This document shows positions 17,056 to 27,002 of a stretch of 64,000 nt of DNA, in pieces (position 1 is the stretch's first letter; each line of letters starts with the position of its first letter). A model generated the notes under the pieces. That model worked only from the letters and a program-made list of their open reading frames with translations, had not been told where the DNA came from and searched no databases. This DNA is from an uncultured Sinobacteraceae bacterium (lineage in GTDB: Bacteria > Pseudomonadota > Gammaproteobacteria > Nevskiales > Nevskiaceae), in NCBI GenBank assembly GCA_903822975.1, contig CAIJRD010000013.1, positions 142,090 through 206,089 of the forward strand, read 5' to 3'. The translations under genes were made by a program, and so were the position numbers.

Positions 17056-18155
17056 CGACGCTTCTCCAAAACCTGCTTGACCAGACCGACGATGCCCTGC
17101 GGCAGGAACAGCGTGACGACGACGAACAGCGCGCCGAGCGCATACAGCCAGACTTCGGGCAGTGCCGCGGTCAGATAGGTCTTCGCGAAGTTGACGACGA
17201 AGGCGCCGAGGACCGGACCGTACAGCGTGTTGCGTCCGCCCACCGCGACCCAGATGACCACTTCGATCGAATTGATCGGGCCGAACTCGCCGGGGTTGAT
17301 GATGCCGACCTGCGGCACGTACAAGGCACCGGCGATGCCGGACAGCACGGCCGAAAACGTGAACAGCCACATCTTGTAGTTTTCGACGCGATAGCCGATG
17401 AAGCGTGTGCGGCTCTCGGCGTCGCGGATCGCCTGCACCACGCGGCCGGCGCGCGACACCACGATCGCACGGCAGGCGGTGTAGCCAAGCCCAAGGGCGA
17501 TGCCGGAAGCGACGAACAGGCCGATGCGCGTCGAGGCCAGATGAATGTCGAAGCCGAAGATTTCCTTGAAGTCGGTCAGGCCGTTGTTGCCGCCGAAACC
17601 CATTTCGTTGCGGAAGAAGGCCAGCATCAGCGCGTAGGTCAGCGCCTGCGTGATGATCGACAGATACACGCCGGTGACGCGCGAGCGGAACGCCAGCCAG
17701 CCGAAGCAGAACGCGAGCACGCCCGGTGCAAGCAGCACCATGATCATCGCGAACCAGGCATGGTTGAAGCCGTGCCAATACCAGGGCAGTGCTTTCCAGT
17801 TGAGGAACACCATGAAGTCCGGCAGCAGCGGATCGCCGTAAACACCGCGCGTTCCGATCTGCCGCATCAGATACATGCCCATCGCATAGCCGCCGAGTGC
17901 GAAGAACGCGGTGTGACCGAGACTCAGGATGCCGCAATAGCCCCAGATCAAATCGACCGCCACCGCCATCAGCGCATAAGTCAGGTACTTGCCGATCAGC
18001 GTGACGGTATAGGTCGACAGGTGCAGTGCCGACGTCTCGGCAAGGCCCAGATTCGATAGTGGCACCAGCACCAGCAGCAGCAGCAGCAACGCATAGAACA
18101 CGCGGCTGCCGAAATCGCCGAACAGCAGGTGCATCAAGGGCGAGGTGGCGCGCAT
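17052..18155 (-). CDS. urtC: urea ABC transporter permease UrtC
   Basis: LivM-type permease, 367 residues, about 8-10 membrane helices. Signature segments: LIWGYCGILSLGHTAFFALGGYAMGMYLMR, FGWLAFRSRVTGVYLSIITQAL, NEMGFGGNNGLTDF, VENYKMWLFTFSAVLSGIAGALYVPQVGIINP (each family-typical; quoted in parts). The start at 18155 overlaps the urtB stop by one base (TGATG). Forms the channel with UrtB. Confidence 0.95.
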   Translation of the reverse strand: MRATSPLMHLLFGDFGSRVFYALLLLLLVLVPLSNLGLAETSALHLSTYTVTLIGKYLTYALMAVAVDLIWGYCGILSLGHTAFFALGGYAMGMYLMRQIGTRGVYGDPLLPDFMVFLNWKALPWYWHGFNHAWFAMIMVLLAPGVLAFCFGWLAFRSRVTGVYLSIITQALTYALMLAFFRNEMGFGGNNGLTDFKEIFGFDIHLASTRIGLFVASGIALGLGYTACRAIVVSRAGRVVQAIRDAESRTRFIGYRVENYKMWLFTFSAVLSGIAGALYVPQVGIINPGEFGPINSIEVVIWVAVGGRNTLYGPVLGAFVVNFAKTYLTAALPEVWLYALGALFVVVTLFLPQGIVGLVKQVLEKRR

Positions 18156-19879
18156 CAGTGGCCCTCCGCCGCGCGGCCTTTCTGCGGAAACAGGCCCTTC
18201 GGTTTGCGCTGAATGAACAGGATCAGGAACACCAGCACCAGAATCTTCGCGATCACCGCACCGGCATACGGCTCCAGCAACTTGTTGACGATGCCGAGGC
18301 TCATGCCGCTGATCAGCGTGCCCCAAAGATTGCCGACGCCGCCGAACACCACCACCATGAACGAATCGATGATGTAGCTCTGGCCCAGGTTGGGGCCGAC
18401 GTTGGTCAGCTGCGACAGCGCCACGCCGGCGATGCCGGCGATGCCGGAGCCGAGTCCGAAGGTCAGTGCATCGATGCGCTCGGTGCGCACGCCCATCGCC
18501 TTCGCCATCGTGCGGTTCTGTGCGACCGCGCGAACTTTCAGCCCCAACGAAGTACGGTTCATCACCAGCAGCAAGGCGGCGAACACGAGCAACGTGAAGA
18601 TCACGATGTAGAGGCGGTTATAGGTCAGCGAGAACAGATCGTTGACCTGCCACAGTCCGCTCATCCATTCCGGCGTTGTCACCGAGCGGTTCAGCGGCGA
18701 GAAGATGCTGCGCACCAGTTGCTGCAGGATCAGTGACAAGCCGAACGTCGCCAATAGTGTCTCCAGCGGACGGCCATAGAGGAAGCGCACGATGCTGCGT
18801 TCGATCGCCACACCGGCGACACCGGCGACGACAAAGGCCGCCGGAATCGCAACCACGATCGACAGCCCGATGTGGTTCGGCATCAGCTGCTGCACGACGT
18901 ACGCTGTGTAGGCACCGAGCATCATCATTTCGCCGTGCGCCATGTTGATGACGCCCATCACGCCGAAAGTAATCGCCAGGCCGATCGACGACAGCACCAG
19001 CACCGAACCCAGGCTCAGGCCGAAGAACAAGGTATCGAGCACACTGTAAAAGCCGCGCCAGAGATTGATGTGATGGACCGCGGCAATCACCGCGGCGCGC
19101 ACGTTCGCATCGGATTCAGCACCCTTGCCGTCGGCATCGCCGAGCAGCGGCAGGAGTGCGTTGTAAACGTCGGTAGCGGCTTCGCCATCGAGTGTCTTCA
19201 CCGCGGCGAGGCGCGTGGCCGCGTCGCTCGCCGACAGATCGCCCAGCGCCAGCGCCACTGCAATCTCGTGTTTGACCTTCGCGTCCTGCTCGATTGCAAG
19301 CCGCGCGCGTAAGGCGCCGATGGTGGACTCGTCGAGATCGCGGCGCATTTCCTTGACGGCGGCGATACGCACCTTGGCATCGGCATCTGCGAGTTGTGCT
19401 TGCGCGATTACAACCTTCAGCGTCTTGCGCAGCGCGTTGTTCAGGCGGATGCGTTCGAAGTCGTCGGCCTTGCCGTCGCCGGCCGACTCGCCGGTGACCG
19501 GGTTGGTCAGCTTCAGCGCGTCGCCTTGCTCGGCCACGATGAACACCGCGCTGTCGCTGCTGCGGCTCTCCAGATGACCGTCGAGCAACGCCTGCAGAAT
19601 CAGGCGCGCATGGGCGTCCTGCAGTTTGCTGAGCTGGTCGATCAGTGCGGACTTGGTGTCGAAGTCGGCATCCGCAAATGCGGCGACAATGCCGGGCAAG
19701 TCGGTGGGTACGGCGACGGCGGCGGGTGCGTCATCCGTGCTGGCGGTGGCTGCATCGTCGGCGTGCGCGGACGAGGCGCCGAACACAAACAGCGGCAGCG
19801 CGGTGAACAGCAGTGCGATGCCGAATGATCGAATCCATCCGCGCTCGGGTGTCGGCTGCTTGTTGAAAGGCTTGGACAT
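18155..19879 (-). CDS. urtB: urea ABC transporter permease UrtB with periplasmic N-terminal domain
   Basis: LivH-type permease, 574 residues. A signal-like helix (residues 15-38, ending AHA) precedes a roughly 240-residue Ala/Asp-rich helical region with HEAT-like repeats (KLQDAHARLILQALLDG, DADAKVRIAAVKEMRRDL, SDANVRAAVIAAVHHI). The permease proper follows with ITFGVMGVINMAHGEMMMLGAY and AVAQNRTMAKAMGVRTERID. Many proteobacterial UrtB proteins carry this extension. I chose ATG 19879, followed by MSKPFNKQ. A 253-nt spacer with a strong hairpin separates it from urtA. Confidence 0.94.
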   Translation of the reverse strand: MSKPFNKQPTPERGWIRSFGIALLFTALPLFVFGASSAHADDAATASTDDAPAAVAVPTDLPGIVAAFADADFDTKSALIDQLSKLQDAHARLILQALLDGHLESRSSDSAVFIVAEQGDALKLTNPVTGESAGDGKADDFERIRLNNALRKTLKVVIAQAQLADADAKVRIAAVKEMRRDLDESTIGALRARLAIEQDAKVKHEIAVALALGDLSASDAATRLAAVKTLDGEAATDVYNALLPLLGDADGKGAESDANVRAAVIAAVHHINLWRGFYSVLDTLFFGLSLGSVLVLSSIGLAITFGVMGVINMAHGEMMMLGAYTAYVVQQLMPNHIGLSIVVAIPAAFVVAGVAGVAIERSIVRFLYGRPLETLLATFGLSLILQQLVRSIFSPLNRSVTTPEWMSGLWQVNDLFSLTYNRLYIVIFTLLVFAALLLVMNRTSLGLKVRAVAQNRTMAKAMGVRTERIDALTFGLGSGIAGIAGVALSQLTNVGPNLGQSYIIDSFMVVVFGGVGNLWGTLISGMSLGIVNKLLEPYAGAVIAKILVLVFLILFIQRKPKGLFPQKGRAAEGH

Positions 19880-20037
19880 GGCAGGAATGAACTCGTGAAT
19901 AGGGTGGCGAAGCGTGTTGAGGAGTAATGAAAGGACAGGTTCTATGGAATTCACCAAGTGAAACCTCAGCAACCTACTTTAGAAAACGACTGCGACTTTC
20001 TACGAACTTCTGCGACCTTCTCTATCGCAAGAAGAGA

Positions 20038-20070
20038 GCCGGCTGGCGTGTGGGCACACGCGCAGCCGGC
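20038..20070 (-). other. strong hairpin between urtA and urtB
   Basis: A 15-bp stem with one bulged base (GCCGGCTGGCGTGTG against CACACGC-G-CAGCCGGC) and a 2-nt loop. Such hairpins after a binding-protein gene usually stabilise its mRNA or terminate most transcripts, so that the binding protein outnumbers the membrane subunits. Just downstream lie short direct repeats (TGCGACYTTCT). Confidence 0.7.
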
Positions 20071-20132
20071 CCAAGTACGGCTTTTAGGGAATCGTTAAGA
20101 ACTGCAAAATCATGCGTCGTTGGTGCTGAAGA

Positions 20133-21440
20133 TCAGTTGGTGGCCGCGCCAACGCACTTCTTCGTTTTGGTGTTGAAGTTGCCGCAATCCTTCGTCACCC
20201 AATCGGCTTCCAGATCCTTGCTGCCCGGCAGATAGTCGGACCAGGAATCACCCGGCACCGCATCCTTGGTGTGCCAGACCACGTCGAACTGACCGTCGTC
20301 GCGGATTTCGCCGATGTACACCGGCTTGGTGATGTAGTGGTTCGGCAATACCTTGGCCATGCTGCCGGTGAGGTTCGGCGTTTCCAGACCCGGCAAGGTC
20401 GCGATGACCTTGGTCGTATCGGTGGTGCCGGCTTTCTCGACCGCCTTCACCCACAGGTTGAAGCCGATGTAGGTTGCTTCCATCGGATCATTGGTGGTGC
20501 GCTTGTCGTTTTTGATGAACGCGTGCCAGGTCTTGATGAACTCGGTGTTGGCCGGCGACTTCACGCTCTCGAAGTAATTCCAGGCAGCCAAATGGCCGAG
20601 CAGCGGCTTGGTGTCGATGCCAGAGAGTTCTTCCTCACCCACCGAGAACGCCACCACCGGAATGTCTTCGGCGGAAATCTTCTCGTTGCCGAGTTCCTTG
20701 TAAAACGGCACGTTGGCATCGCCGTTGATCGTCGACACGACGGCGGTCTTCTTGCCGGCCGAGCCGAAGGCCTTGATCTTCGACACTTCGCTCTGCCAAT
20801 CGGAGAAACCGAACGGCGTGTAGTTGATCATGATGTCTTCGGCCTTGACGCCCTTGGCCTTCAGATACGCTTCGAGAATCTTGTTGGTCGTGCGCGGATA
20901 AACGTAGTCGGTGCCTTCCAGCACCCAGCGCTTTACCTTCAGATCCTTCATCAGGTAATCCACCGCCGGAATCGCCTGCGTGTTGGGCGCGGCACCGGTA
21001 TAGAACACGTTCTTCGACGATTCCTCGCCTTCGAACTGCACCGGATAGAACAGCAGGCCGTTGTCTTTCTCGAACACCGGCAGCACCGACTTGCGCGATA
21101 CCGAGGTCCAGCAACCGAAGGTCACCGCGACCTTGTCTTTCTCGAGCAGCTCGGCAGCTTTCTCGGCGAACAGCGGCCAGTTCGATGCCGGATCGACCAC
21201 CACGGCTTCGAGCTTCTTGCCGAGCACGCCGCCCTTCTTGTTCTGCTCGTCGATCATCATCAGGACGGTGTCCTTCAGCGTGGTCTCGGAGATCGCCATC
21301 GTGCCGGACAGCGAATGCAGCACGCCGACCTTGATGGTGTCGTCGGCGGCCTGCGCATTGGCTGCGAACAGGCCGAACGCAGCAGCGCCGGCCAGCAAGG
21401 TACGCGTCAAGCGAAACGGTTTCTGATTTAAGGCTTTCAT
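20133..21440 (-). CDS. urtA: urea ABC transporter substrate-binding protein UrtA
   Basis: Periplasmic urea-binding protein, 435 residues with a signal peptide (1 to about 31, ANAQA). Family blocks: [89 protein letters not shown]-type region, [35 protein letters not shown], and C-terminal [15 protein letters not shown]. These segments are diagnostic for UrtA/FmdD rather than amino-acid binding proteins. Follows the porin gene by 33 nt. Confidence 0.96.
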   Translation of the reverse strand: [435 protein letters not shown]

Positions 21441-21473
21441 GCGAATGTCCTCGTTGAAAATGTGGTTGCGGCT

Positions 21474-22562
21474 TTAGATCTGCACCTGCAGACCGATGCC
21501 GACGTAGCTGGTATCGGGTGCGGCGGACTTCTTGAAGTTCTGGTCGATGAAGAACAGATAGCCGCGGGCGTTGAACTCTTTGACGATGTAGCCAAGATCG
21601 AACTCGGTGGTATCGAGCTTCGGATTCGGTCCCGGAATATCGGTGTTGGCCACCGCGTACTTGCCGAGCAGCTGAACCTTGCCCGGACCCACCGGCTGCG
21701 GCAGCACGTAGCTGAGCAGACCGTAAGCGCCGTCGCTCTTGGTGCCCGGACCGCTGCCGGTGATGCCCTTGTAACGCGCGTATTCGCTTTCCAGCGTGAA
21801 CACGCCGACATCCGGGAAGTTCTTCTCGACCAACAGGTCGAACGAATACGAGGTGTCGCCATCGGCGGTCTGTGCGGCGGCACCGACGGCGAGCAGGTTC
21901 TTGCCGCCGTAGTAGGTGCTGTTGAGCCAGTAGCCGGATTCCTTGTCCCAGAAGTCGTACTGCACGCGTGCTGCGGCAATCACGCTGCTGGCCTTGTCGC
22001 TCGGTGCGGTCGTGCCGGGTACGTCGAACAGACCGAACGAGGCCTTGAAGTTGCCGAAGTCACCCCAGTAGGCGGCACCGTTGTCGCGACCGATGGCGAC
22101 GTTGGCATAGCCATCCTGCACGCCGTCTTTGTAGACGCCCCAGTGATTGGCGTAGAACGGGCCGTACAGATTCGCGCGGTCCGAAGGCGGCAGGAAGCGG
22201 CCGGCCCAGATGTTGAACTCCGGCGAGTATTCGAAGCGGGCGATGGCGTCCATCACCAGCACCTTGTCGTCGCCGCTCGGTCCGCTGCCGCTGTACTCGG
22301 TGTTGAAAGTGAACTTGATCTTGTCGGTTGCCGCACCGCTCAAGTACAAACGCACGTTGTCGACGTTGAAGTCGTTGGCATTGTTCGCCGTGTTGTCGCT
22401 GTGCGTATTGGTGAAATCAGCGCGCATGCCGGCGCCGATCGAGAAGTCCTGCATTGAAAACGCGTGTGCGTTCAACGGACCCGCCAACATCACGGCAGCT
22501 GCGCAGCAGCCGAGTGCCCGTGCCGCCGTGCTGCTGTTCTGCAACCCCATGTGCTTGCTCAT
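21474..22562 (-). CDS. outer-membrane porin, probably for urea or ureide uptake
   Basis: A 362-residue beta-barrel protein with a signal peptide (to about residue 34, NAHA). The barrel shows alternating aromatic/polar strands (FNVDNVRLYLSGAATDKIKF, FNTEYSG, FNIWAGRFLPPSDRANLYG, VQYDFWDKESGYWL, FTLESEYARYKGI) and a C-terminal strand. The RFLPPSDRANLYGPFY block resembles phosphate-selective-porin-like (OprP/OprO superfamily) proteins. Position between gntR and urtA suggests it passes the transporter's substrate. Specificity is inference. Confidence 0.8.
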   Translation of the reverse strand: MSKHMGLQNSSTAARALGCCAAAVMLAGPLNAHAFSMQDFSIGAGMRADFTNTHSDNTANNANDFNVDNVRLYLSGAATDKIKFTFNTEYSGSGPSGDDKVLVMDAIARFEYSPEFNIWAGRFLPPSDRANLYGPFYANHWGVYKDGVQDGYANVAIGRDNGAAYWGDFGNFKASFGLFDVPGTTAPSDKASSVIAAARVQYDFWDKESGYWLNSTYYGGKNLLAVGAAAQTADGDTSYSFDLLVEKNFPDVGVFTLESEYARYKGITGSGPGTKSDGAYGLLSYVLPQPVGPGKVQLLGKYAVANTDIPGPNPKLDTTEFDLGYIVKEFNARGYLFFIDQNFKKSAAPDTSYVGIGLQVQI

Positions 22563-22593
22563 CGTTAGCTCCCAGATTGGTGTTAAGACTTTT

Positions 22594-22611
22594 CGGGTTT
22601 GCCCAAACCCG
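22594..22611 (-). other. inverted repeat in the porin leader
   Basis: CGGGTTT-GCCC-AAACCCG, perfect 7-bp arms, 32 nt before the porin start. No T run on the minus strand. Possible leader hairpin or operator; no match to the TTGYATWCA sites. Confidence 0.35.
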
Positions 22612-22651
22612 TTCGTTGTTCCCGCAGCGCCGTCTTTTTTTTAGTGGCCAT

Positions 22652-23380
22652 CTAGGCTCTTTCCTGCCCACTCTTGTGGCGGGCCGTGTGCAACATGTGC
22701 AAGGTGATCTTGCGCACCTCCGATTTGCTCTCTTCGATATGCGTTTTCAGCAGTAGCTGCGCCTGATCGCCGCGACGCTGCAGCACTGCCCGCAAAATTT
22801 TTCCGTGTTCGAGATAAGTTGCTTCGATGCGTGGCGGCTTGGTGAAATCGAGCCGGCGGATGATCCGCATGCGTTCGGTCAAGGCGTGATGCATGCGCGC
22901 CATCTCGGCGTTGCCGGTGGCTTCCACCAGCATTTCGTGGAATCGCTCGTCGAGTGCCGAGACGGTGCTCGCGTCGCTCAGGCGGTCCGCAGCCGGCACC
23001 AGCCAGATCTGTTTCAAGGCGTCGAGCTCGTCGCCGCCGATGGATTGTTCGCACAGGCGCTTGACCGCCGCGGTTTCCAGCACCACGCGTACGTCGTACA
23101 GATCTTCGAAATAATTGAAATCGAACGGGCGCACCTGCCAGCCGCTGCGGAACAGCACATCGACGAAGGCTTCGCGCTGCAGCCGGAACAGCGCTTCGCG
23201 CACCGGCGTGCGGCTCACCGCCATGCGTTCGGCGATTTCGGTTTCGCTGAAGCGATCGCCCGGCAGCAGCCGGAACTCGAAGATGTCCTGCTTGAGTTGT
23301 GCGTAGATGCGTTCGGCGAGGTTCTCGCCGGACTCGGCGCTGCGGCGCGACACCGGCTCATCGACAGGACGTTTGGCCAT
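22652..23380 (-). CDS. GntR/FCD-family transcriptional regulator (first of two paralogues)
   Basis: The 242-residue protein has an N-terminal winged helix (NLAERIYAQLKQDIFEFRLL, FSETEIAERMAVSRTPVREALFRLQ) and a C-terminal FCD ligand domain with metal-type residues (DVRVVLETAAVKRL, LDERFHEMLVEATGN, YLEHGKILRAVLQRR). Start at ATG 23380 with a GAGG site 10 nt upstream; a GTG at 23392 is the alternative. It starts 13 nt after the urea carboxylase stop, so is cotranscribed. It is clearly paralogous to the regulator at 32093-32797 (shared RSGW-x-PFDF and KITLHMLH segments) and probably reads the same operator type. Confidence 0.9.
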   Translation of the reverse strand: MAKRPVDEPVSRRSAESGENLAERIYAQLKQDIFEFRLLPGDRFSETEIAERMAVSRTPVREALFRLQREAFVDVLFRSGWQVRPFDFNYFEDLYDVRVVLETAAVKRLCEQSIGGDELDALKQIWLVPAADRLSDASTVSALDERFHEMLVEATGNAEMARMHHALTERMRIIRRLDFTKPPRIEATYLEHGKILRAVLQRRGDQAQLLLKTHIEESKSEVRKITLHMLHTARHKSGQERA

Positions 23381-23393
23381 TGCGGCGTGCACC

Positions 23394-26300
23394 TCAGGCG
23401 CCGATCACCAGCAGCGGATCGCCGGCGGCGATCTGCTTGCCCGGTTTGCAGTGCAGCGCGCGAATCACGCCGGCCGATGGCGCCAGCATCGCGAACTCCA
23501 TCTTCATGGCTTCGACGATCAACAGCGGCTGACCGGCTTCGACCACCTGACCGACTTCGACGTGCAGTTTCCAGACGTTGCCGCTGATATCCGCCGCGAC
23601 GACCAAGCCTTCGATGTCTTCGATCGGCGCAGCCGCGGCTTCCGGCGGCGCATCCGGCGACATCGACGCATCGGACTTCCACAGCGTGACTTCGGTATCG
23701 AACGCCGCCTTTTGCTTCGCGCGGAATGCAGCCAGGCTCGGTTCGATGTCGCGCAGGAAGCGGCTGTACTCGGCGAAGTCGAACACCTCCTCGGTGATCG
23801 CGACCTGATGACGCCCTTCACGAAACGCTTCGCGCAGCTCGGTGAGTTCGGCTTCCTCGACTTCGTAGTAGCGCACCTGATCGAAGAACTTCAGCAGCCA
23901 GGGTTCGCCGTTGGCGAACTGCGCGTTCTTCAGGAACTTGTTCCAGATCGGCAAGGTGCGGCCGATCAGCTGATAGCCGCCGGGCGAGTCCATGCCATAG
24001 ATGCACATGTAAACGCCGCCGATACCAACGGTGCCTTCGGCGGTATAGGTGCGCGCCGGGTTGTATTTGGAGGTCAGCAGGCGGTGACGCGGATCGACTG
24101 GTACGGCACACGGCGCGCCGAGATAGACATCGCCCAGACCCAGCACCATGTAACTGGTGTCGAACACGATGCGGCGAACGTCGTCGACGCTGGCGAGCCC
24201 GTTGATGCGACGCATGAACTCGACATTGCTCGGCAGCCACGGTGCGGTGTCGCGCACCGACTGGCGGTAGCGTGCGACTGCGTCGAGCGTCGCCGAATCC
24301 TGCCAGGCCATCGGCAGGTGCACGATGCGCGTCGGCACCTTCATCGACTCGACATCCGGCAGGCACTCTTCGGCCGCGAGCAGCGCGTCGATCAGTTTGG
24401 CCTGCGGCAGCTTGCGGCTGTCGTACTGAATCTGTAGCGAGCGTACGCCCGGCGAGAGTTCGAGAATGCCGGCGACCGGATTCGCCTTGAGTTCCTGCAT
24501 CAGCGCGTGGATGCGCAGACGCAAGCGCAGGTCCAGCACCATCGGCCCGTATTCGAGCAACAGGTTGTGATCGCCGGCTTGGCGATAGGCCACCTGCGGA
24601 CGCGAACCGCGTGCCGGCAGTTCCGCAATCACGCATTCCGACACGGTGTTGTGTGGCTTCACCAGCACCATCGGCGCGCGCGTCGGCATCGCCGTGAGCG
24701 CAGCGATCGCGTGGTCCTGCGCTTTCTCCAGCGTCGCTGCGGCGTCGAAGTTGATGCGCTTGAAGCGAATGCGATCGCCCGGCTTCACCTGTCCGACTTT
24801 CCACAGCTCGGCTTTCGCGATCGTTGCGGCACAGACGAAGCCGCCCAGGCTGGGCCCATCGCGCGTGAGGATCACCGGCATGTCGCCGGTGAAGTTGATG
24901 CTGCCGATCGCGTATTCGCAATCGTGCACGTTGGACGGATGCAGGCCGGCTTCGCCACCGTCGCTGCGCGTCCACTCCGGTTTCGGCCCGTTCAGGCGCA
25001 CGCCCAGTCGGTTGGAGTTGTAATGCACTTCCCAGGCGGTATCGAAGAAGGTCGCAATCGAACTTTCGGTGAAGAAGTCCGGAGCGCCATGCGGGCCGTA
25101 CAGCACGGCGATTTCCCATTCGCGCGTGTACAGCGGCTGCAGTTCGATCGGTGCCGCCTGCGGCGTGAGGGCATTCGTCTGCGGCGCATCGATGCGCAGC
25201 ATGTCGCCGACGCGCAGCGGACGTCCGGCGTGACCGCCGAACGCACCGAGCGCGAACGTCGCGCGCGAGCCGAGATATTTCGGCACGTCGATGCCGTTGC
25301 GCACCGCAAGATAGGTGCGACAGCCGCTGATCGCCTTGCCGATGCGCAGCAGCTGGCCGGCCTTCACCGCAACCGGCTGCCAGAAGTCGACCGCTACGCC
25401 GTCGAGTGTCGCGGCGGTGGGTGCGCCGGTGAGGGCGATCAGCGCGTCGCAGTGGAAGCGCAGGCTCGGTGCCAGAATCGTGCATTCCAGTCCAGCGGCG
25501 TCTTCACCGTTGCCGACGATGCGATTGGCCAGACGAAATGCAAAGTCGTCCATCGGACCCGACGGCGGCACGCCGACATCCCAATAACCGACACGGCCCG
25601 GATAGTCCTGCACCGTCGTGTAAGTGCCGGCTTCGACCACTTCGAGCACCGGCGCGGCATAGGCGAAGCTGTCGAGGAAACGGGTCGAGACCTGGCCGGC
25701 TTCGAACTGCGGCGAGGCGATGATCTGACGCAGATAGTCGAGATTGCTGGCGATGCCGTGCAGTCGCGTCTGTGCGAGCGCGTCCTTGAGCTTGGCCAAT
25801 GCATCCTGGCGATCGCGGCCGTAGACGATCAGCTTGGCCAGCATCGGATCGTAATGCGGCGAGACCTCGGTGCCGGTAGACACCCAGCCGTCGATGCGTG
25901 CTTCGGGTGGGAACGCGACTTCGGTCAACACGCCGGGTGAGGGCTGGAAGTTGCGCACCGGGTCTTCCGCGTAGAGCCGCACTTCCATCGCCGCGCCGGT
26001 GGGCTCGGCCTTGAACGCGGCGAGATCCGGCGGCAGACCGGCGGCGGTGAGGATCATCCACTCGACCAGGTCGACGCCGGTGCAGGCCTCGGTGATCGGA
26101 TGTTCGACCTGCAGTCGCGTGTTGACTTCGAGGAAATAGAAATCGTCGCGCGCGGCGTCGTAGATGAATTCGACGGTGCCGGCGGAGACATAGCCGACCG
26201 CGTGGCCGAGCTTGACTGCGGCGGTGAGCAGCGCATCGCGCGTCTTCGCCGGCAGATTCGGCGCGGGCGTTTCCTCGATGACCTTTTGATTGCGACGCTG

Positions 26301-27002
26301 AATCGAACAATCGCGCTCGCCGAGGGCGACGACATGGCCGCGGCCGTCGCCGAAGATTTGCACTTCGACGTGGCGCGCATTCTCGACATAGCGCTCCAGG
26401 AACACGCCGCTGTCGCTGAAGAAATTCTTGCCGAGACGCTGCACCGTTTCGAAGGCGCCGACCAATTCGGCTTCGTCCGCACAACGCGTCAGACCGATGC
26501 CGCCGCCGCCGGCCGTGCTCTTCAGCATCACCGGATAGCCCAGCTGTGCGGCGAACGCCACGGCTTCGTCGAGGCTGGCGAGCAGGCCGGTACCCGGTGT
26601 CAACGGCACGCCGGCGGCCTTGGCGATTTCGCGCGACTCGTGCTTCAGGCCAAAGCGGCGGATCTGGTCCGGCGTGGGACCGACGAAGACGATGCCCTTT
26701 TGCGCGCAGGCATCGGCGAACGCGGTGTTCTCCGACAGGAAGCCGTAGCCGGGAATGATTGCCTGCGCGCCGGTTTCCAGCGCGATTTCGATCAAGCGGT
26801 CGCCGCGCAGATAGCTCTCGCTCGGCGCATTGCCGCCGAGGGCGACGGCGACATCGGCGGCGGATACATGCGCGCTGTTGCGGTCGGCATCCGAATACAC
26901 GGCGACGCTGCGCACGCCCATGCGGCGCAAGCTGCGTGCGATGCGCACTGCGATCTCGCCGCGATTGGCGATCAGTACGGTTCCAAACAGTGCGGCGCTC
27001 AT
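23394..27002 (-). CDS. uca: urea carboxylase (biotin-dependent)
   Basis: ATP-dependent carboxylation of urea to allophanate. The 1202-residue protein has biotin carboxylase (1 to about 450: FGTVLIANRGEIAVRIARSL, MLKSTAGGGGIGLTRC, EVQIFGDGRGHVVALGERDC, NTRLQVEHPITEACTG), then KipI/AHS1 and KipA/AHS2 carboxyltransferase domains (EAGTYTTVQDYPGRVGYW, GAPTAATLDGVAVDFWQP, MPVILTRDGPSLGGFVC, PWLPSNVEFMRRINGL), and a C-terminal biotinyl domain with VEAMKMEF. The start at 27002 overlaps the atzF stop by 4 nt. Some homologues carboxylate guanidine; no guanidine riboswitch or carboxyguanidine deiminase gene is nearby, so urea is preferred. Confidence 0.93.
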   Translation of the reverse strand: MSAALFGTVLIANRGEIAVRIARSLRRMGVRSVAVYSDADRNSAHVSAADVAVALGGNAPSESYLRGDRLIEIALETGAQAIIPGYGFLSENTAFADACAQKGIVFVGPTPDQIRRFGLKHESREIAKAAGVPLTPGTGLLASLDEAVAFAAQLGYPVMLKSTAGGGGIGLTRCADEAELVGAFETVQRLGKNFFSDSGVFLERYVENARHVEVQIFGDGRGHVVALGERDCSIQRRNQKVIEETPAPNLPAKTRDALLTAAVKLGHAVGYVSAGTVEFIYDAARDDFYFLEVNTRLQVEHPITEACTGVDLVEWMILTAAGLPPDLAAFKAEPTGAAMEVRLYAEDPVRNFQPSPGVLTEVAFPPEARIDGWVSTGTEVSPHYDPMLAKLIVYGRDRQDALAKLKDALAQTRLHGIASNLDYLRQIIASPQFEAGQVSTRFLDSFAYAAPVLEVVEAGTYTTVQDYPGRVGYWDVGVPPSGPMDDFAFRLANRIVGNGEDAAGLECTILAPSLRFHCDALIALTGAPTAATLDGVAVDFWQPVAVKAGQLLRIGKAISGCRTYLAVRNGIDVPKYLGSRATFALGAFGGHAGRPLRVGDMLRIDAPQTNALTPQAAPIELQPLYTREWEIAVLYGPHGAPDFFTESSIATFFDTAWEVHYNSNRLGVRLNGPKPEWTRSDGGEAGLHPSNVHDCEYAIGSINFTGDMPVILTRDGPSLGGFVCAATIAKAELWKVGQVKPGDRIRFKRINFDAAATLEKAQDHAIAALTAMPTRAPMVLVKPHNTVSECVIAELPARGSRPQVAYRQAGDHNLLLEYGPMVLDLRLRLRIHALMQELKANPVAGILELSPGVRSLQIQYDSRKLPQAKLIDALLAAEECLPDVESMKVPTRIVHLPMAWQDSATLDAVARYRQSVRDTAPWLPSNVEFMRRINGLASVDDVRRIVFDTSYMVLGLGDVYLGAPCAVPVDPRHRLLTSKYNPARTYTAEGTVGIGGVYMCIYGMDSPGGYQLIGRTLPIWNKFLKNAQFANGEPWLLKFFDQVRYYEVEEAELTELREAFREGRHQVAITEEVFDFAEYSRFLRDIEPSLAAFRAKQKAAFDTEVTLWKSDASMSPDAPPEAAAAPIEDIEGLVVAADISGNVWKLHVEVGQVVEAGQPLLIVEAMKMEFAMLAPSAGVIRALHCKPGKQIAAGDPLLVIGA

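Noticed and set aside
22563..22651. Separate sigma-54 promoter for the porin-urt genes
   Set aside because: No TGGC-N8-TTGC element in the spacer; transcription probably comes from upstream or from an unrecognised promoter.
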